Origin: Punica granatum
Taxonomy: Eukaryota; Streptophyta; Magnoliopsida; Myrtales; Lythraceae
DNA: 64,000 nucleotides
NCBI RefSeq assembly: GCF_007655135.1
Contig: NC_045133.1
Location: 28,493,845 to 28,557,844, forward strand
Direction: 5' to 3'
Shown: piece by piece, positions 48,156 to 64,000 of the stretch
Numbering within the stretch: position 1 is the first letter of the stretch
Layout of the letters: each line of letters begins with the position of its first letter
Notes under the pieces: model-generated
The model's input: only the letters and a program-made list of their open reading frames with translations
Told to the model about the DNA's origin: nothing
The model's database searches: none
Made by a program: the position numbers and the translations under genes

Positions 48156-49565
48156 TATAAAAACATATAATTCATATATACTTTTTTCTTACTATATACT
48201 AAAGGTTGTACATGTAACCATATATTAATATATTTATATTATGTATGAATATATACTAATATATACTTATTTTGATGTTGATATTTATGTGATGAAATAT
48301 TACTTTTTATTTTAAAAAATTCAAGATTATTAAATAATATCTATCTATATATAATAAAATGTTCTCATTTATTCAAATGCATTCTTGTTATATAGATATA
48401 GATATAGATATGGATATAGATTATAAAAATTAAAGAAATCAAGAAACCGGATTTTATGACGAAATATCGTTAAAAATATATTTTTAAAAAATAATTCCGA
48501 AAATTTAAATTTGAGAAATTTAGACAATTCCATTTAGAAATCGAGATCTGACCATGCTCACAGAATCTAAATAAAATATAATCTAATTAATTTTCTGGAA
48601 AGAAAATATAATTTATAAAATACCTATATAATATTATCTAATATATAATTTCAGAAGATATTGTTGCTAATTTCATACCTAAAGATAATTTAAAATTTTA
48701 AAAATTCAAAAAACTGAGAAAATTTCATTTAGAAACGGAGTATTCTAAGATCGTCTGGCCAACCTACCTCGTATCTTACTTTCATATATACTAGTCGTAG
48801 AGCCCATTTGTTACACGAGATATTTCCGCCAACCTATATATATATATAATAAAACATTAAAAAGAAAAACTCATTCGAGAATCATAAGTGAAATAAAAGA
48901 ATAAAATAAACAACCAACATTCACATTTAATGGTAGACGAGCTTACTTTTTAAGAGCTTGTGAATAGGGATCGCAATACCTTTTGAGAGTTGAAACTCAC
49001 ATTAGTAAAACAATTAAAGAAAAATCAAAAATGAAAATTTACGATACAAATGTGAGACAAAATTATAGTATAAATTTAATCAACTCACTTGCATTTAGGG
49101 ATAAACATACGTTTCGAGAGCTCACATCTAGTTATACACATATTCTTTGAGACCTGAATAGGCCCATGTTTATGTGTATGATAATCCCTATTTATAACTA
49201 TCGTATAAAATCAAGGAAAAATATTATCTGATTTATTTTCTTTTTTTGGGTGAAAAAATTTGATTTATTTTGAAAATAAAATATAATTTATATATATCTA
49301 TAAAATATTATCTAATCCATTTTTAAAAATAGATATCTGTAAAAACATATAATTCTTATATACATTTTCTTACTATATACTAAAGGTTGTATATGTAACC
49401 ATAAATTAATATATTTATATTTTGTATGAATATATAGGAATGAATACTTATTATGATGTTAATATTATGTATGAATATAGACTAATGAATACTTATTTGG
49501 ATATTAATAATTATGTGATGTAATATTAATTTTTATTTTAAAAATTTAAGATTATTAAATAATAT

Positions 49566-50042
49566 GGTAAATTACACTGGTGGTCCAAAAAGTTTTAATA
49601 ATGTATCTGGTTAGTCCAAAAAGTTTTTTTTGCTACTTGATGTTACAAAATGTTTCAAAATTGTGACATGATAGTACAAACCGTTATCTTACCATTGACG
49701 CCATCAAGCGAAGCTGACTTGGCCGAAATGTGGCCGATACGTGGCTCTGATATGTTTTTAGGAGTTGGTGGAACGTTACATGATGGTTCAAACTCTTTTG
49801 AAGTTGTCACTTAATGGTCTAAAATGTTTTACAGATGTAACATAATGGTACAAAATGTTTCTTTAATTAACTTAAAGGTCCACCCATGTCAATGCCGAGA
49901 TGACGGCGTCAATGGCGAGATAACGGTTTGTACTATCATGTTACACTTTTGAAACATTTTGTACCATCAAGTAGCAAAAAAAACTTTTTGGACCAACTTG
50001 ATACATTATTAAAACTTTTTGGACCACCAGTGTAATTTACCC
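49566..50042. mobile_element. Mutator-type foldback MITE with 9-10-bp target duplication
   Basis: The ends ggtaaattacactgg and, reversed, gggtaaattacactgg are inverted and long arms pair through tactt gatggtacaaaa-type words. TAAATAATAT flanks both sides (49556-49565 and 50043-50052). Non-coding. It is the third and best preserved member of the family at 953 and 30039. Confidence 0.85.
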
Positions 50043-51000
50043 TAAATAATATCCATACATATTATAAATCCTCTCATTTCTTTCAATTACATCATGTTGT
50101 ATAAATTAAAAAAAAATTAAAAAATAAGAAATCGGATTGTATGATGAGAAATTTTTGAAAATATATTTTATTAAAAATAATTCCTAAATAAAAATAAATA
50201 AACAAGAACCCAAAAATTCCTTTCAGAAAATATATACTAATATTACTTATTAGATTTCATTAAGAAACTAAGCGTTTTGAGGCCATATATTAATATATTT
50301 ATTTTATGTATGAATATATATATATATAGATATATACTTATATTTTATGCTAATATTTAAGTGATGAAATATCAATTTTTAAATAATTTATCTATTCATA
50401 TAATAAAATCTTCTCATTTCTTTCAATTACATCATGTTGTATAAATTATAAAAATTAAAGAAATCAAGAAATCGAATTTTAAGATGACATATATTTAAAA
50501 AATATTTTTTTTTATTAAAAATAAAGGTCACCATAGTATCCAAAAGATTTTATGTTATTTTCGATCTTTTTAAATGGAAACCGCAAATAATTTCAGAAGA
50601 TTTTGTTGCTAATTTCATAATAAAAGATAATTTAAAATATTAAAAATTCAAAATATCGAGAAATTTCCATTCAGAAAGGGAACGTTTTGAGACTATCCAG
50701 CCGGGTCCACCTCATATCTGGCTTTCATATATATATATATATATATATAGATAGATAGATAGATAGAAATAGATATATAGAGATATGGAGAAAAATGAGC
50801 TAATTGGCTGATTCTGCTAGCCGAAGCAACCAATGCCAGGGTGGTCAGGCCCAACAGTAGCATACGACGAATACATCTGTGAAAGTATAATTTATAAGTT
50901 TGTTTGATTAATTTTTTTCATTTCTGTCCGTCCTTTCATTTTCTCTTTTTTTTTTTCTTTTTCCTAATGGAGAAATGGTTTAATTTCTTTCTTAAAAATC

Positions 51001-51680
51001 ACCCTTATTAGTGCTGCTGTAACCCTGGGCATAAGATCTATTTGATGTTCTAGAGCTAGCCCATGCATCTCAGGATCAAAAACTGTGTTCTATGCATATA
51101 TGGATCGGAGTTACACGTTGCATCCATTTAACAAGAAGTAGGAAAACGGATTTCCCCTAAAAATGACATTTACAAGGCTGAGTCAAAAGGCGATATCGAA
51201 CGCACATTTTTGGGCAATTCAAGATGAGTACTTTCTGACCAGATAATAATAGTATTGCAGAGAAGAAGCGCGCCGTGTGAAGACCCGCTCAATGAGATAG
51301 ATACACGAGCCAGAAATTTTGTTTAGTCTACTTACTCGGGCAACTTCAATTGCTTCTCTCAGTCTCACCAAACTTTAGTTCAGTTCTGTTCTTTTCTTCC
51401 GCAACACAATACAGATGCACTAGCTAGCATTTGCCTGTAATAGCGAAAAACTCGTAGGAACAGAAAGAAGAGATCAAAGCAAGCATCCATCCCAAGGATT
51501 CAAACAGAGGGACAGGACAAGAGGGAGCTTACAAACAATACAAGACTATCCTATAATATCCTAAGACCACAGCACACTGCAGAACACTGAACCGAAGGAA
51601 GAAGGTACGGTACAGAATTCAGGTAGCTAAAGCTATTTCCTCCAAAGCTTTTTGTTTGTTTGTGCCTTTGGCTCAACTGA
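51001..51680. other. Spacer downstream of GST pseudogene E
   Basis: Ordinary-composition sequence without a supported gene or repeat; the 3' part probably was the pseudogene's untranslated tail. Confidence 0.4.
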
Positions 51681-52014
51681 TCTACTCGATTCCAAACTTT
51701 TCCTTGAGCTGCAGCACAAATTCGCAAACTTTTTCTGGGTCAGCAAGAGAACTGGCCACGGACTCCTTCTCCATGCATCTGTTAACCCAAGAGATAAGCT
51801 TTGGGCACTCTGCTTCGATGCTGAAGTTGCCGCAGGTCTCGTACGCATGGAACCAGGTGTAGTAAGGGACAAGGGCTATGTCTACAAAGCCCAAGGAGTC
51901 GCCCCCTAAGAAGGGATTGTTCGCCAGTACCCCTTCCAGCACTTTCAGACTCTGTATGAGTTCCGTCTTGGCTGTTTCTTGTGCTTCTCCTCCTCTTGAT
52001 GAGAACAAGATTTT

Positions 52015-52354
52015 TGTTGGAGCTACACCAGTTGAAGTGCATCAAAGCTGCTGCTAGTCTTGCTGTGTCTTTTTGTTTTTCTTATCAGTCATGTAGTTAT
52101 CTGTCTTCTTAGGTCGTTGTTTTTAAGGAATCGGTTAGCATATTTTTAGGAGTTGGTTTTCGCACATTAAGTGCAGTTCTAGTCCTGTTCTGTTCAGGTT
52201 TTCTACCAGTGTCTATCGGTGTTGGTAACTGAAGTTTTTCTAATTAATGAAGAAGTAGACAATTTCTCTTCTCTCTCAAAAATCTGCATTCTCTCATTCT
52301 CTCTAAATTGAGTTCTACTGGTCTACTGTGAGGATTGAATTAAGAGATTTAACA
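52015..52354 (+). repeat. 5' LTR of the copia element
   Basis: The LTR runs from TGTTGGAG to ttaaca, followed by one base and the primer-binding site. The leader has the ttctctctctcaaa block shared with the right LTR. Confidence 0.85.
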
Positions 52355-52355
52355 G

Positions 52356-52367
52356 TGGTATCAGAGC
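52356..52367 (+). promoter_or_regulatory. Primer-binding site of the copia element
   Basis: tggtatcagagc is the common plant LTR retrotransposon primer site complementary to the 3' end of initiator tRNA-Met. It starts 1 base after the 5' LTR. Confidence 0.85.
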
Positions 52368-52454
52368 ACCCTTGATCTTAAGGAACCTGTGTGGGTGAGA
52401 GACTTGTGAGGTTGATCGAGTGTTTTGACTACATCCATAGAAGTTCAAGGCAAG

Positions 52455-53453
52455 ATGGAAGCAGGTTCGAGTGGATTCTCTGCCATGGCACCACCTGTGT
52501 TCGATGGGGAGAATTATCAAGCATGGGCTATGAAGATGACAACTTTTATGGAAGGTTACGATTTGTGGGAAGCAGTGGAAGAAGACTACGAGGTGGCTCC
52601 CATTCCTAACAATCCAACCATGGCTCAGATCAAGCTGCACAAGGAGAAGAAGACCAGGAAGGCAAAGGCAAAATCGTGCCTTTATGTTGCTGTGTCACCC
52701 ACCATCTTCACCAAAATCATGAGGCTTGAGTCAGCAAAAGCTATCTGGGATTACTTGAAGGAAGAATATGAAGGAGATGAGAAGATTCGAGGTATGAAAG
52801 TGTTAAATTTGTTAAGAGAATTTGAAAGGCTTCAGATGGAAGAGAGGGAGACTATGAAGGAGTTTGCTGATAGGTTTGTGGAGATTGCTAACAAGATTAG
52901 AGTGTTAGGAATTGATATCAAGGATGATAGGCTGGTACAAAAGATTCTGGTTTCTGTACCAGAAAGGTTCGAGGCAACTATTGCTTCATCGGAGAACGGT
53001 AAGGAACTTTCAGACATCAAACTTGCTAAAGTACTTAGTGCTTTGTAGGCTCAAGAGCAGAGAAGTATTATGAGAAGAAAATGAATTGTTGAACAAGGAA
53101 TGGTTGAAGGAGCTTTACAAGCCAAAATGCAGCAAAGTTCTGGTGGAAAAGGAAAGAAGTTGAAAGAATATGGTAGTGCTTCTGAGATTGTTGCAGTAGA
53201 AAGATTGAACAGCAACAAAGGGGGAAATCATCCTCCTTGTCAGCATTGTGGAAAGAGAAATCATCCACACTATAAGTGTTGGAGGAAGCCTGACATGAGA
53301 TGCAGGAAGTGTCAAAAGTTGGGGCATGCTGAGATCATTTGCAAGGAGAAGGAGACTCGGCAGCAAGGTGAGGCACAAACGGCAGTTGAAGAAGAGGTAG
53401 AACAACTGTTTATTGCGTCTTGTTTTAGCTCACATGTTTTAGATGGTTGTTAG
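52455..53453 (+). pseudogene. Copia gag, interrupted by two in-frame stops
   Basis: From the ATG at 52455 the frame encodes the copia-type gag core (FDGENYQAWAMKMTTFMEGY, then a KAIWDYLKEEYEG block and LVQKILVSVPERFEATIA). A TAG interrupts at 53046-53048 and a TGA at 53082-53084. The frame then continues into two zinc knuckles, CQHCGKRNHPHYKC and CRKCQKLGHAEIIC, each CX2CX4HX4C, and ends at 53451-53453. Gag packages the RNA; as broken here it cannot make a full-length protein. Confidence 0.85.
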
Positions 53454-53459
53454 CTTGTT

Positions 53460-54240
53460 GTTAGCTTGTTGATAGTAGCTGTACTAACCACATGACAAGT
53501 GATGAGAGGCTTTTAGGGAGCTTGATAGATCAGTAACAATAAGAGTAAGAATTGGGAATGAAGAGTACTTGAAAGTGAAGGGTAAAGGAACTGTCCAAAT
53601 AGAGAGTTGTGATGATACAAAACTGATATATGAGATTTTGTATGTTCCTAAGATTGCCCAAAGTTTGTTGAGGGTTGGTCAGCTTGTAGAGAAAGGATAC
53701 AAGGTGATGTTTGAGGAGAAAAAGTGTTTCATTTCTGATTCAAAGGGTCAGAAGTTACTTGAGATTCCAATGAAGAATAAGTTTTTTTTTCTTTGGATCC
53801 ATTGCAGATGAAGTCTAAGGTGGATGATGATCAATCTGTTAAAGGGAGAAGTTTCCGTGCAGTCAAATGTCAGAGTTGTAAAGTTGCTGTTTTAGAATCT
53901 GCAGGATGTGAAGAAGCCAAAGTCAATCTAAGAATGATAGATAGAATGAAGGAGAACTTGACCATTATAAAGCCCAAGACAAAACTCGTTCTTGATGGCT
54001 TTGTGAACAAACAGGAGGAGAAGGTCTATGGACTGAAGGAGACTCCTAGAGCATGCAATGGTGTTCAGATTGTGGAAGAAGAAAGCACTGATGTGTTCGT
54101 GAACAATCAAGCAAAGTGGATAAATGAAGCTGGAGCATTGCAGAACAGATGACCGGTTTGCAGATATCTTCACCAAGTCCTTTCAGATTGGAATGTTTGA
54201 GCTGTTAAGGGAGATGATTGAAGTGTGCAGTAGCAACTAA
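53460..54240 (+). pseudogene. Copia pol remnant, several domains missing
   Basis: An aspartic protease scrap reads DSSCTNHMTSDERL (about 53471-53512) where an intact protease has DSG, so its catalytic triplet is altered. A gag-pre-integrase-like stretch follows (GTVQIESCDDTKLIYEILYVPKIA region). Then a composite of short blocks includes VYGLKETPRA, the usual reverse transcriptase YGLKQAPRA word. The C-terminal RNase H end DRFADIFTKSFQIGMFELLR lies at about 54152-54212. Integrase and most of the reverse transcriptase are absent. Confidence 0.75.
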
Positions 54241-54252
54241 TCCAAGGAGGAG

Positions 54253-54571
54253 TGTTGGAGCTACACCAGTTGAAGTGCATCAAAGCTGCTGCTAGTCTTG
54301 CTGTGTCGTTTTGTTTTTTTATCAGTCATGTAGTTATTTGTCTTCTTAGGTTGCTGTTTTTAAGGATCTAGTTAGCATATTTTTAGGAGTTGGTTTTTTG
54401 CACATTAAGTGCAGTTGTGGTCCCGTTTTATTCAGGTTTTCTACTGGTGTCTATTAGTGTCGATAACTGAAGTTTTTCCAATTAATGAAGAAGTAGACAG
54501 TTTCTCTTCTCTCTCAAAAATATGCGTTCTTTCATTCTCTCTAAATTGAGTTCTGCTGGATTGAGTTTACA
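54253..54571 (+). repeat. 3' LTR of the copia element
   Basis: The LTR begins TGTTGGAG after the ccaaggaggag purine tract and ends gagtttaca, shorter than the 5' LTR by a deletion near the end. Confidence 0.85.
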
Positions 54572-54721
54572 ATTAAGCTTGCTCCCATCCTCTATCCATC
54601 CTCACTGATGATGATCCTATGTATGTAATGTTAAGCTAAGCTCAGCTAAGCTAGCTGAATATAAATAAATAAATAAATACCTTACTTTCTTGTCGATGTA
54701 ATCAGCCCAGAATCGGGCCTA

Positions 54722-54904
<183 letters not shown>

Positions 54905-54907
54905 CTA

Positions 54908-59700
<4,793 letters not shown>

Positions 59701-62700
59701 TTTTAAATTTATATTATATGAAAGCAATGTACAAGGTAAACCCGACTAGATGACCTCAAAACGATTTGTTTCTGAATAGATTTTTCTCAGTTTTTTGAGT
59801 TTTTAAAATTTTTAATTTTATTATTTTCTTTATAAAATTATCAGTAAAATTTTCCAAATAAAATCTTTTGTTTCTAGCGTGGACCCGTGCATATATATAG
59901 ATATGTTTTGTTTAGTTTTTTTATTTTTGGGTATATATAGATATATTATATATCTTGTATTTGATTCTAGCGTGGACCCCGTGCATATACATAAATATAT
60001 ATATATATATATATTTTTTTTTTGGGTATATATAGATATATTTTATTATCTTTGTTCTACAACGATTGATCATGGGCGATTCTAGAGTTGCATGTGCAGT
60101 GTTTGGCATCCCGGGTGCTTCTTTTGTCATGCCTGCGAACTTCCAATTACCGATTACTATATGAGGTCTTTCTCATATTTAATTATATAGTGTAGATATA
60201 TATAGAGAACAATTCCTATTGTTGCGGGCAAACTTTTATATAATCTCATATATTCCAAAATTATTTACTAAAAAAAATTTGGAAATTAAAAAATCTTACA
60301 AAATTTTTAGAAAAACAATTTACATCTTTTTAGGATTCTTTGTTGTACATTATAAATAGTACAAAAAACTCACCACTGCAAGTTGATAACTAGGTGATAA
60401 CCCGCACATATGTCCTGGAACAGTACCTGCAAATCCTACAAGAAAATCACAGGTATGTCTCGTATGCATGAGAACTTTGGTTCATATTCGGTGGAATTCT
60501 TTTAAAATATATTTTCATTTCACGCTGAGCTCCAAAATTCTATGATATATGCCATTGAGTTTTTTGTTTTAATCTTACTTGCAAGCTAGAATTGTTCCAT
60601 CACTATGTGAATATATTTAAATTATGTTACTATATTTTGTAGTATATGGAACGAGCATTGGCCTTTCTTTATGGCGTATAAGACTTTTCTCCCTCATCTT
60701 CCTTTTTTTTAAAAAAAAACTCAACAAAAATGTCTATTTTTGCTTTTTAAAATTATCAAAACATATAAATATATAGATTCCTAGATCAGTCGTTATTTTC
60801 CTAATTTTTTTAAGTTTTTCCAAGAAAAAATTTTAAAAAATAATTTTTTTAATAGCTCAATTTTTAATTCAATATAACACCATATAAGTATTGGCAATGT
60901 TCAAGACCAAACATGTCTACTATTTTGCTAAGGTAGACGTGAGCTCTTCAATTTTAAAAATGTGAGTTTTTCAATTTTTTATACCTATTTTATAACTTAT
61001 ACACTAACGCACTAATTTCAGTTTGTCATTTTTTAAATAAGAATTCTTTCACAATCTTTATGATCAAAGTTATTATTTAACCTCATAAATAATAATATTA
61101 AATAATATATTATAAAATTCTTTAACAAAAAATTATCAAACACTATCCGGTGCAACACACGGGCTCCACGACTAGATATGAGAGCAAGGTACAAGGTGGG
61201 CTTGCTAAATGACTTGAGAACGCTCCGATTCTGAATGAAATTTTCTCATTTTTTGATTTTTAAAATTTTAAATTATCTATGATTATGAAATTAGTAACAA
61301 AATATTATGAAATAATATTCCATTGAAAAAACACCGAAAATACCATAAAATCTTTTAGATACTATGATGAACTCTATTTGAAGGCAATATGAATTTTCTA
61401 AATGGACCTTCTAGGTTTTAAAAATTATTTAATTTTCGGAATTATTTTTAGTAAAATATTTTTTTAAAGATATCACTTTATAAAATCTGATTTTTAAAAT
61501 TTATATATTAGTTAATAATCTTAAATTTTTTAATATGAAAGTTAATAATTCATCACAGATAGCCTTAAAGCGCTCCATTTCTGAATGCAATTATAAAATT
61601 AGCAACAAAATCCTCTGAAATAATATTTTAATTAATAAAACTGAAAATACCATAAAATCTTTTGGATAATACGTCGATCTTCGTTGTGCAATATGAATTC
61701 TCTAAATGGAACTTTCTAGGTTTCTAAAATTTTTTAAAATTTTGAAATTATTTTTAATAAAAAATATCTCTTAAAAGACATCTCATCATAAAATACGATT
61801 CCTTATTTTTTAAATTTCTATAATCTATATATTATTTAATAATCTTGAATTTTTTAAAATAAAAAATAACATTTCATCATTTAAACATTAACTTCAAAAT
61901 AAGTATATATTATCATATATTCAAACATAATATAGATATATTAACATATGATTATGTGGACAATTTCTAATATATATAATAAGAAAAATTATATATGAAT
62001 TATTTTGTATTATAGATATCTATTTTTTAAAAATAGATTATATAATATTTTGTAGATACATATGGAATTTTCTAGATATTTTGAAATTTTATTTTCGGAA
62101 TTATTTTTAATAAAAAATATTTTTAAAGGTATCTCATCATAAACTTCTAGTTATGCGGAAAACCTTTAGTATATATAGTAAGAAAAAGTACATATGAATT
62201 ATATGTTTTTGCATATATCTATTTTTAAAAATAGAATAGATGATGCTTATAGATATATAAATTATATTTCTTTTCAAAAAATAATTCAAATTGTTCACCC
62301 AAACAAAAAAAAGAGATCAGATTATATTTTAGCTATATTTTCTATGATAATTATAAATACGAATTATCAAACACATAAATAGGAGTCAATTCAGCTTTTA
62401 AAGAATACATCAACAATTAGATGGGAGCTTTCAAAACTATGTCTCTCTAGACGCAAGTGAGTTGATCAAATTTATGCATTTATTTTTCTCTCATCTTTTT
62501 TTTAAAATTTTCATTCTTTTATTTTTTTTTCTATTTTTTTGCTTTTATCATACTCCTTTTTAAGTTTGGTGATGTGACTTTCATCTCTCGAAAGGTACTA
62601 CTACATCTATACACAAACTCTCAATTAGTTCTTTTACCACTAATGTTGTTTGCTAATTTTATTATTCTTGTCTTACTTTGGATTCTCAAAACAATTTTTC

Positions 62701-64000
62701 TTTCAAATTGGTGAGACTCTCCAGTACAACGCATGAGCCTCACAATTAGTATATATATTTATATATACATAAATAAAAGCAAGGTACGATGTGGGCCTGC
62801 TCAAATGGCCTCAGAACATTCCATTTTTTAATAAAATTTTCTCGATTTTTTTAGCCTTTAAATTTTAAATTTTCTCTGGTTATAAAATTCGGAACAAAAT
62901 CTTCTAAAATAATATTCCCTATAAAAATCCAAAAATACCATAAAATCTTTTGGATGCTACGATGATCTCCAATTGAAGGCAATATGAATTTTCTAAATGA
63001 ACTTTTTAGGTTTTTCAAAATTTTATTAATTTTTGAAATTATTTTTAATAAAAATATTATTTAAAATATCTCATCATAAAATTTGATTTCTTAATTTCTT
63101 CCATTTTTATAATTTATATATTATTTAATAATCTTGAATTTTTTAAATGAAACTTAATATTTCATCCTAGATGGCCTTAGAACCCTCCGTTTCTGAATAA
63201 AACTTTATTGATTTTCTAAGTTTTTTAATTTTAAATTATACTCTATTATAAAATTTGCAACAAAATCTTCTGAAATAATATTTCATTTAATAAAATTGAA
63301 AATACCATAAAATCTTTTGGATAATATCGTGATCTCCGTTGAATGCAATACGAATTTTCTATATGGAACATCCTAGGTTTTCTAAAAAATTTTAATTTTC
63401 AGAATTATTTCTGACAAAATGTATTTTTTAAAATATATGTCATCAAAAAATATGGTTTCTTGATTTTTAAAATTTTTTATAATATATATTATTTAATAAA
63501 CCTGAATTTTAAAAATAAAGAATAATATTTCATCGCGTAAATATGAATATCAAAATAAGTATATGTTATTATATATTTATACATAATACACATTTATTAT
63601 TATACATATATTAATATATTAATATTTGGATATGTGGACAATGTTTAGTATATATAATAAGAAAAAGTATATATGAATTATATTATTTTATAGATATATA
63701 TGAAATTTTCTAGATTTTTTGAATTTTTATTTGTGGAATTATATTTAATAAAAAATATTTTTAAAAATATATCTCATCATAAAATTCAATTTATTGATTT
63801 CTTAAAGTTTTTATAATCTATATAACATAATGTATTTGAAATAAATGAGAAGATTTTATTATGTTTATAGATATTATTTAATAATCTTGAATTTTTAAAA
63901 TAAAAATTAATGTTTCATAAATAAATATTAACATCAAAATAAGTATATATATTAGTATATATTCATACATAATATAAAATATGTTAGTATATGGGTACGT
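59701..64000. repeat. Array of diverged Helitron-like repeats
   Basis: Copies recur, seen through the word ataaaatcttttgga or agat near 61347, 61656, 62939 and 63307, each followed by gatctcc, gaaggcaatatgaattttcta and an aattatttttaataaaa block. Start-like words aagcaaggtac and tgggc appear at about 59733, 61187 and 62778. End-like words gtgcaacacacgggctcc...gactag lie at 61150-61178 and gtacaacgcatgagcctcac at 62722-62741. No coding capacity. Boundaries of individual copies are not fixed. Confidence 0.6.

Larger units (their letters stand above)
47330..51000. repeat. Nested copies of a Helitron-like AT-rich family
   Basis: Diverged copies of one repeat recur in both directions. Shared words include aattatttttaataaaa, cattgaaggc-like and aaaatcttttgga blocks. 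Minus-strand 3' ends appear at about 48792 (ctagtcgtagagccc) and a TA/TCTATC start at about 50745-50766. The copies correspond to those in 59.7-64 kb. No coding capacity. Confidence 0.5.
52015..54571 (+). mobile_element. Ty1/copia retrotransposon, internally deleted, inserted in GST copy E
   Basis: The two LTRs (52015-52354 and 54253-54571) both begin TGTTGGAGCTACACC and are similar along their length, with several substitutions and a small deletion near the end of the second. A primer-binding site tggtatcagagc (complementary to tRNA-Met) is at 52356-52367, and a purine tract ccaaggaggag precedes the right LTR. Only gag and fragments of pol remain between them, about 1.9 kb, so it is non-autonomous. 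No perfect 5-bp target duplication is visible (atttt on the left, attaa on the right). It reads on the plus strand, opposite to the GST pseudogene. Confidence 0.9.

Overview
The window is nuclear DNA from a flowering plant, very probably a eudicot. It has GT-AG introns, an intronless chloroplast-targeted NCED gene, tau-class glutathione S-transferases, and a dense mixture of plant transposons in AT-rich intergenic DNA. I cannot name the species from sequence alone.

Layout. 1-4.5 kb is transposon debris: a 702-bp Mutator-type MITE with a perfect 9-bp target duplication and a miniature LTR retrotransposon. 4.84-6.8 kb holds an intact NCED gene, the committed step of abscisic-acid synthesis. 7-32.8 kb has no host gene I can support. 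It contains tRNA-derived SINEs, Helitron-like elements, foldback MITEs, tandem duplications, a 4.16-kb probable solo LTR with a 5-bp target duplication, and a 43-base poly-G run. 33.1-36.7 kb is an eight-exon ubiquitin-specific protease gene of the UBP25 type, which I rebuilt exon by exon into a 664-residue protein. 38.2-55.1 kb is a tau GST cluster: one plus-strand gene, two intact minus-strand genes, one minus-strand copy with an in-frame stop, one short plus-strand relic, and one minus-strand pseudogene with two stops that is split by an internally deleted Ty1/copia element. A small conserved-looking gene at 39.6-39.8 kb inside the cluster appears to be broken by a one-base change in a homopolymer. 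55-64 kb is AT-rich and gene-free; its last 4 kb are diverged copies of one Helitron-like family.

How the genes relate. NCED makes xanthoxin in plastids for abscisic acid. The USP trims or removes ubiquitin. The tau GSTs conjugate glutathione to electrophiles in the cytosol. They do not form one pathway; the only real gene cluster is the GST array, which shows duplication followed by decay. I found no rRNA gene, CRISPR array or convincing functional tRNA, and no clearly new biological system. The strongest leads are the frame-disrupted small gene, the decaying GST copies, and several transposon insertions datable by their target duplications.
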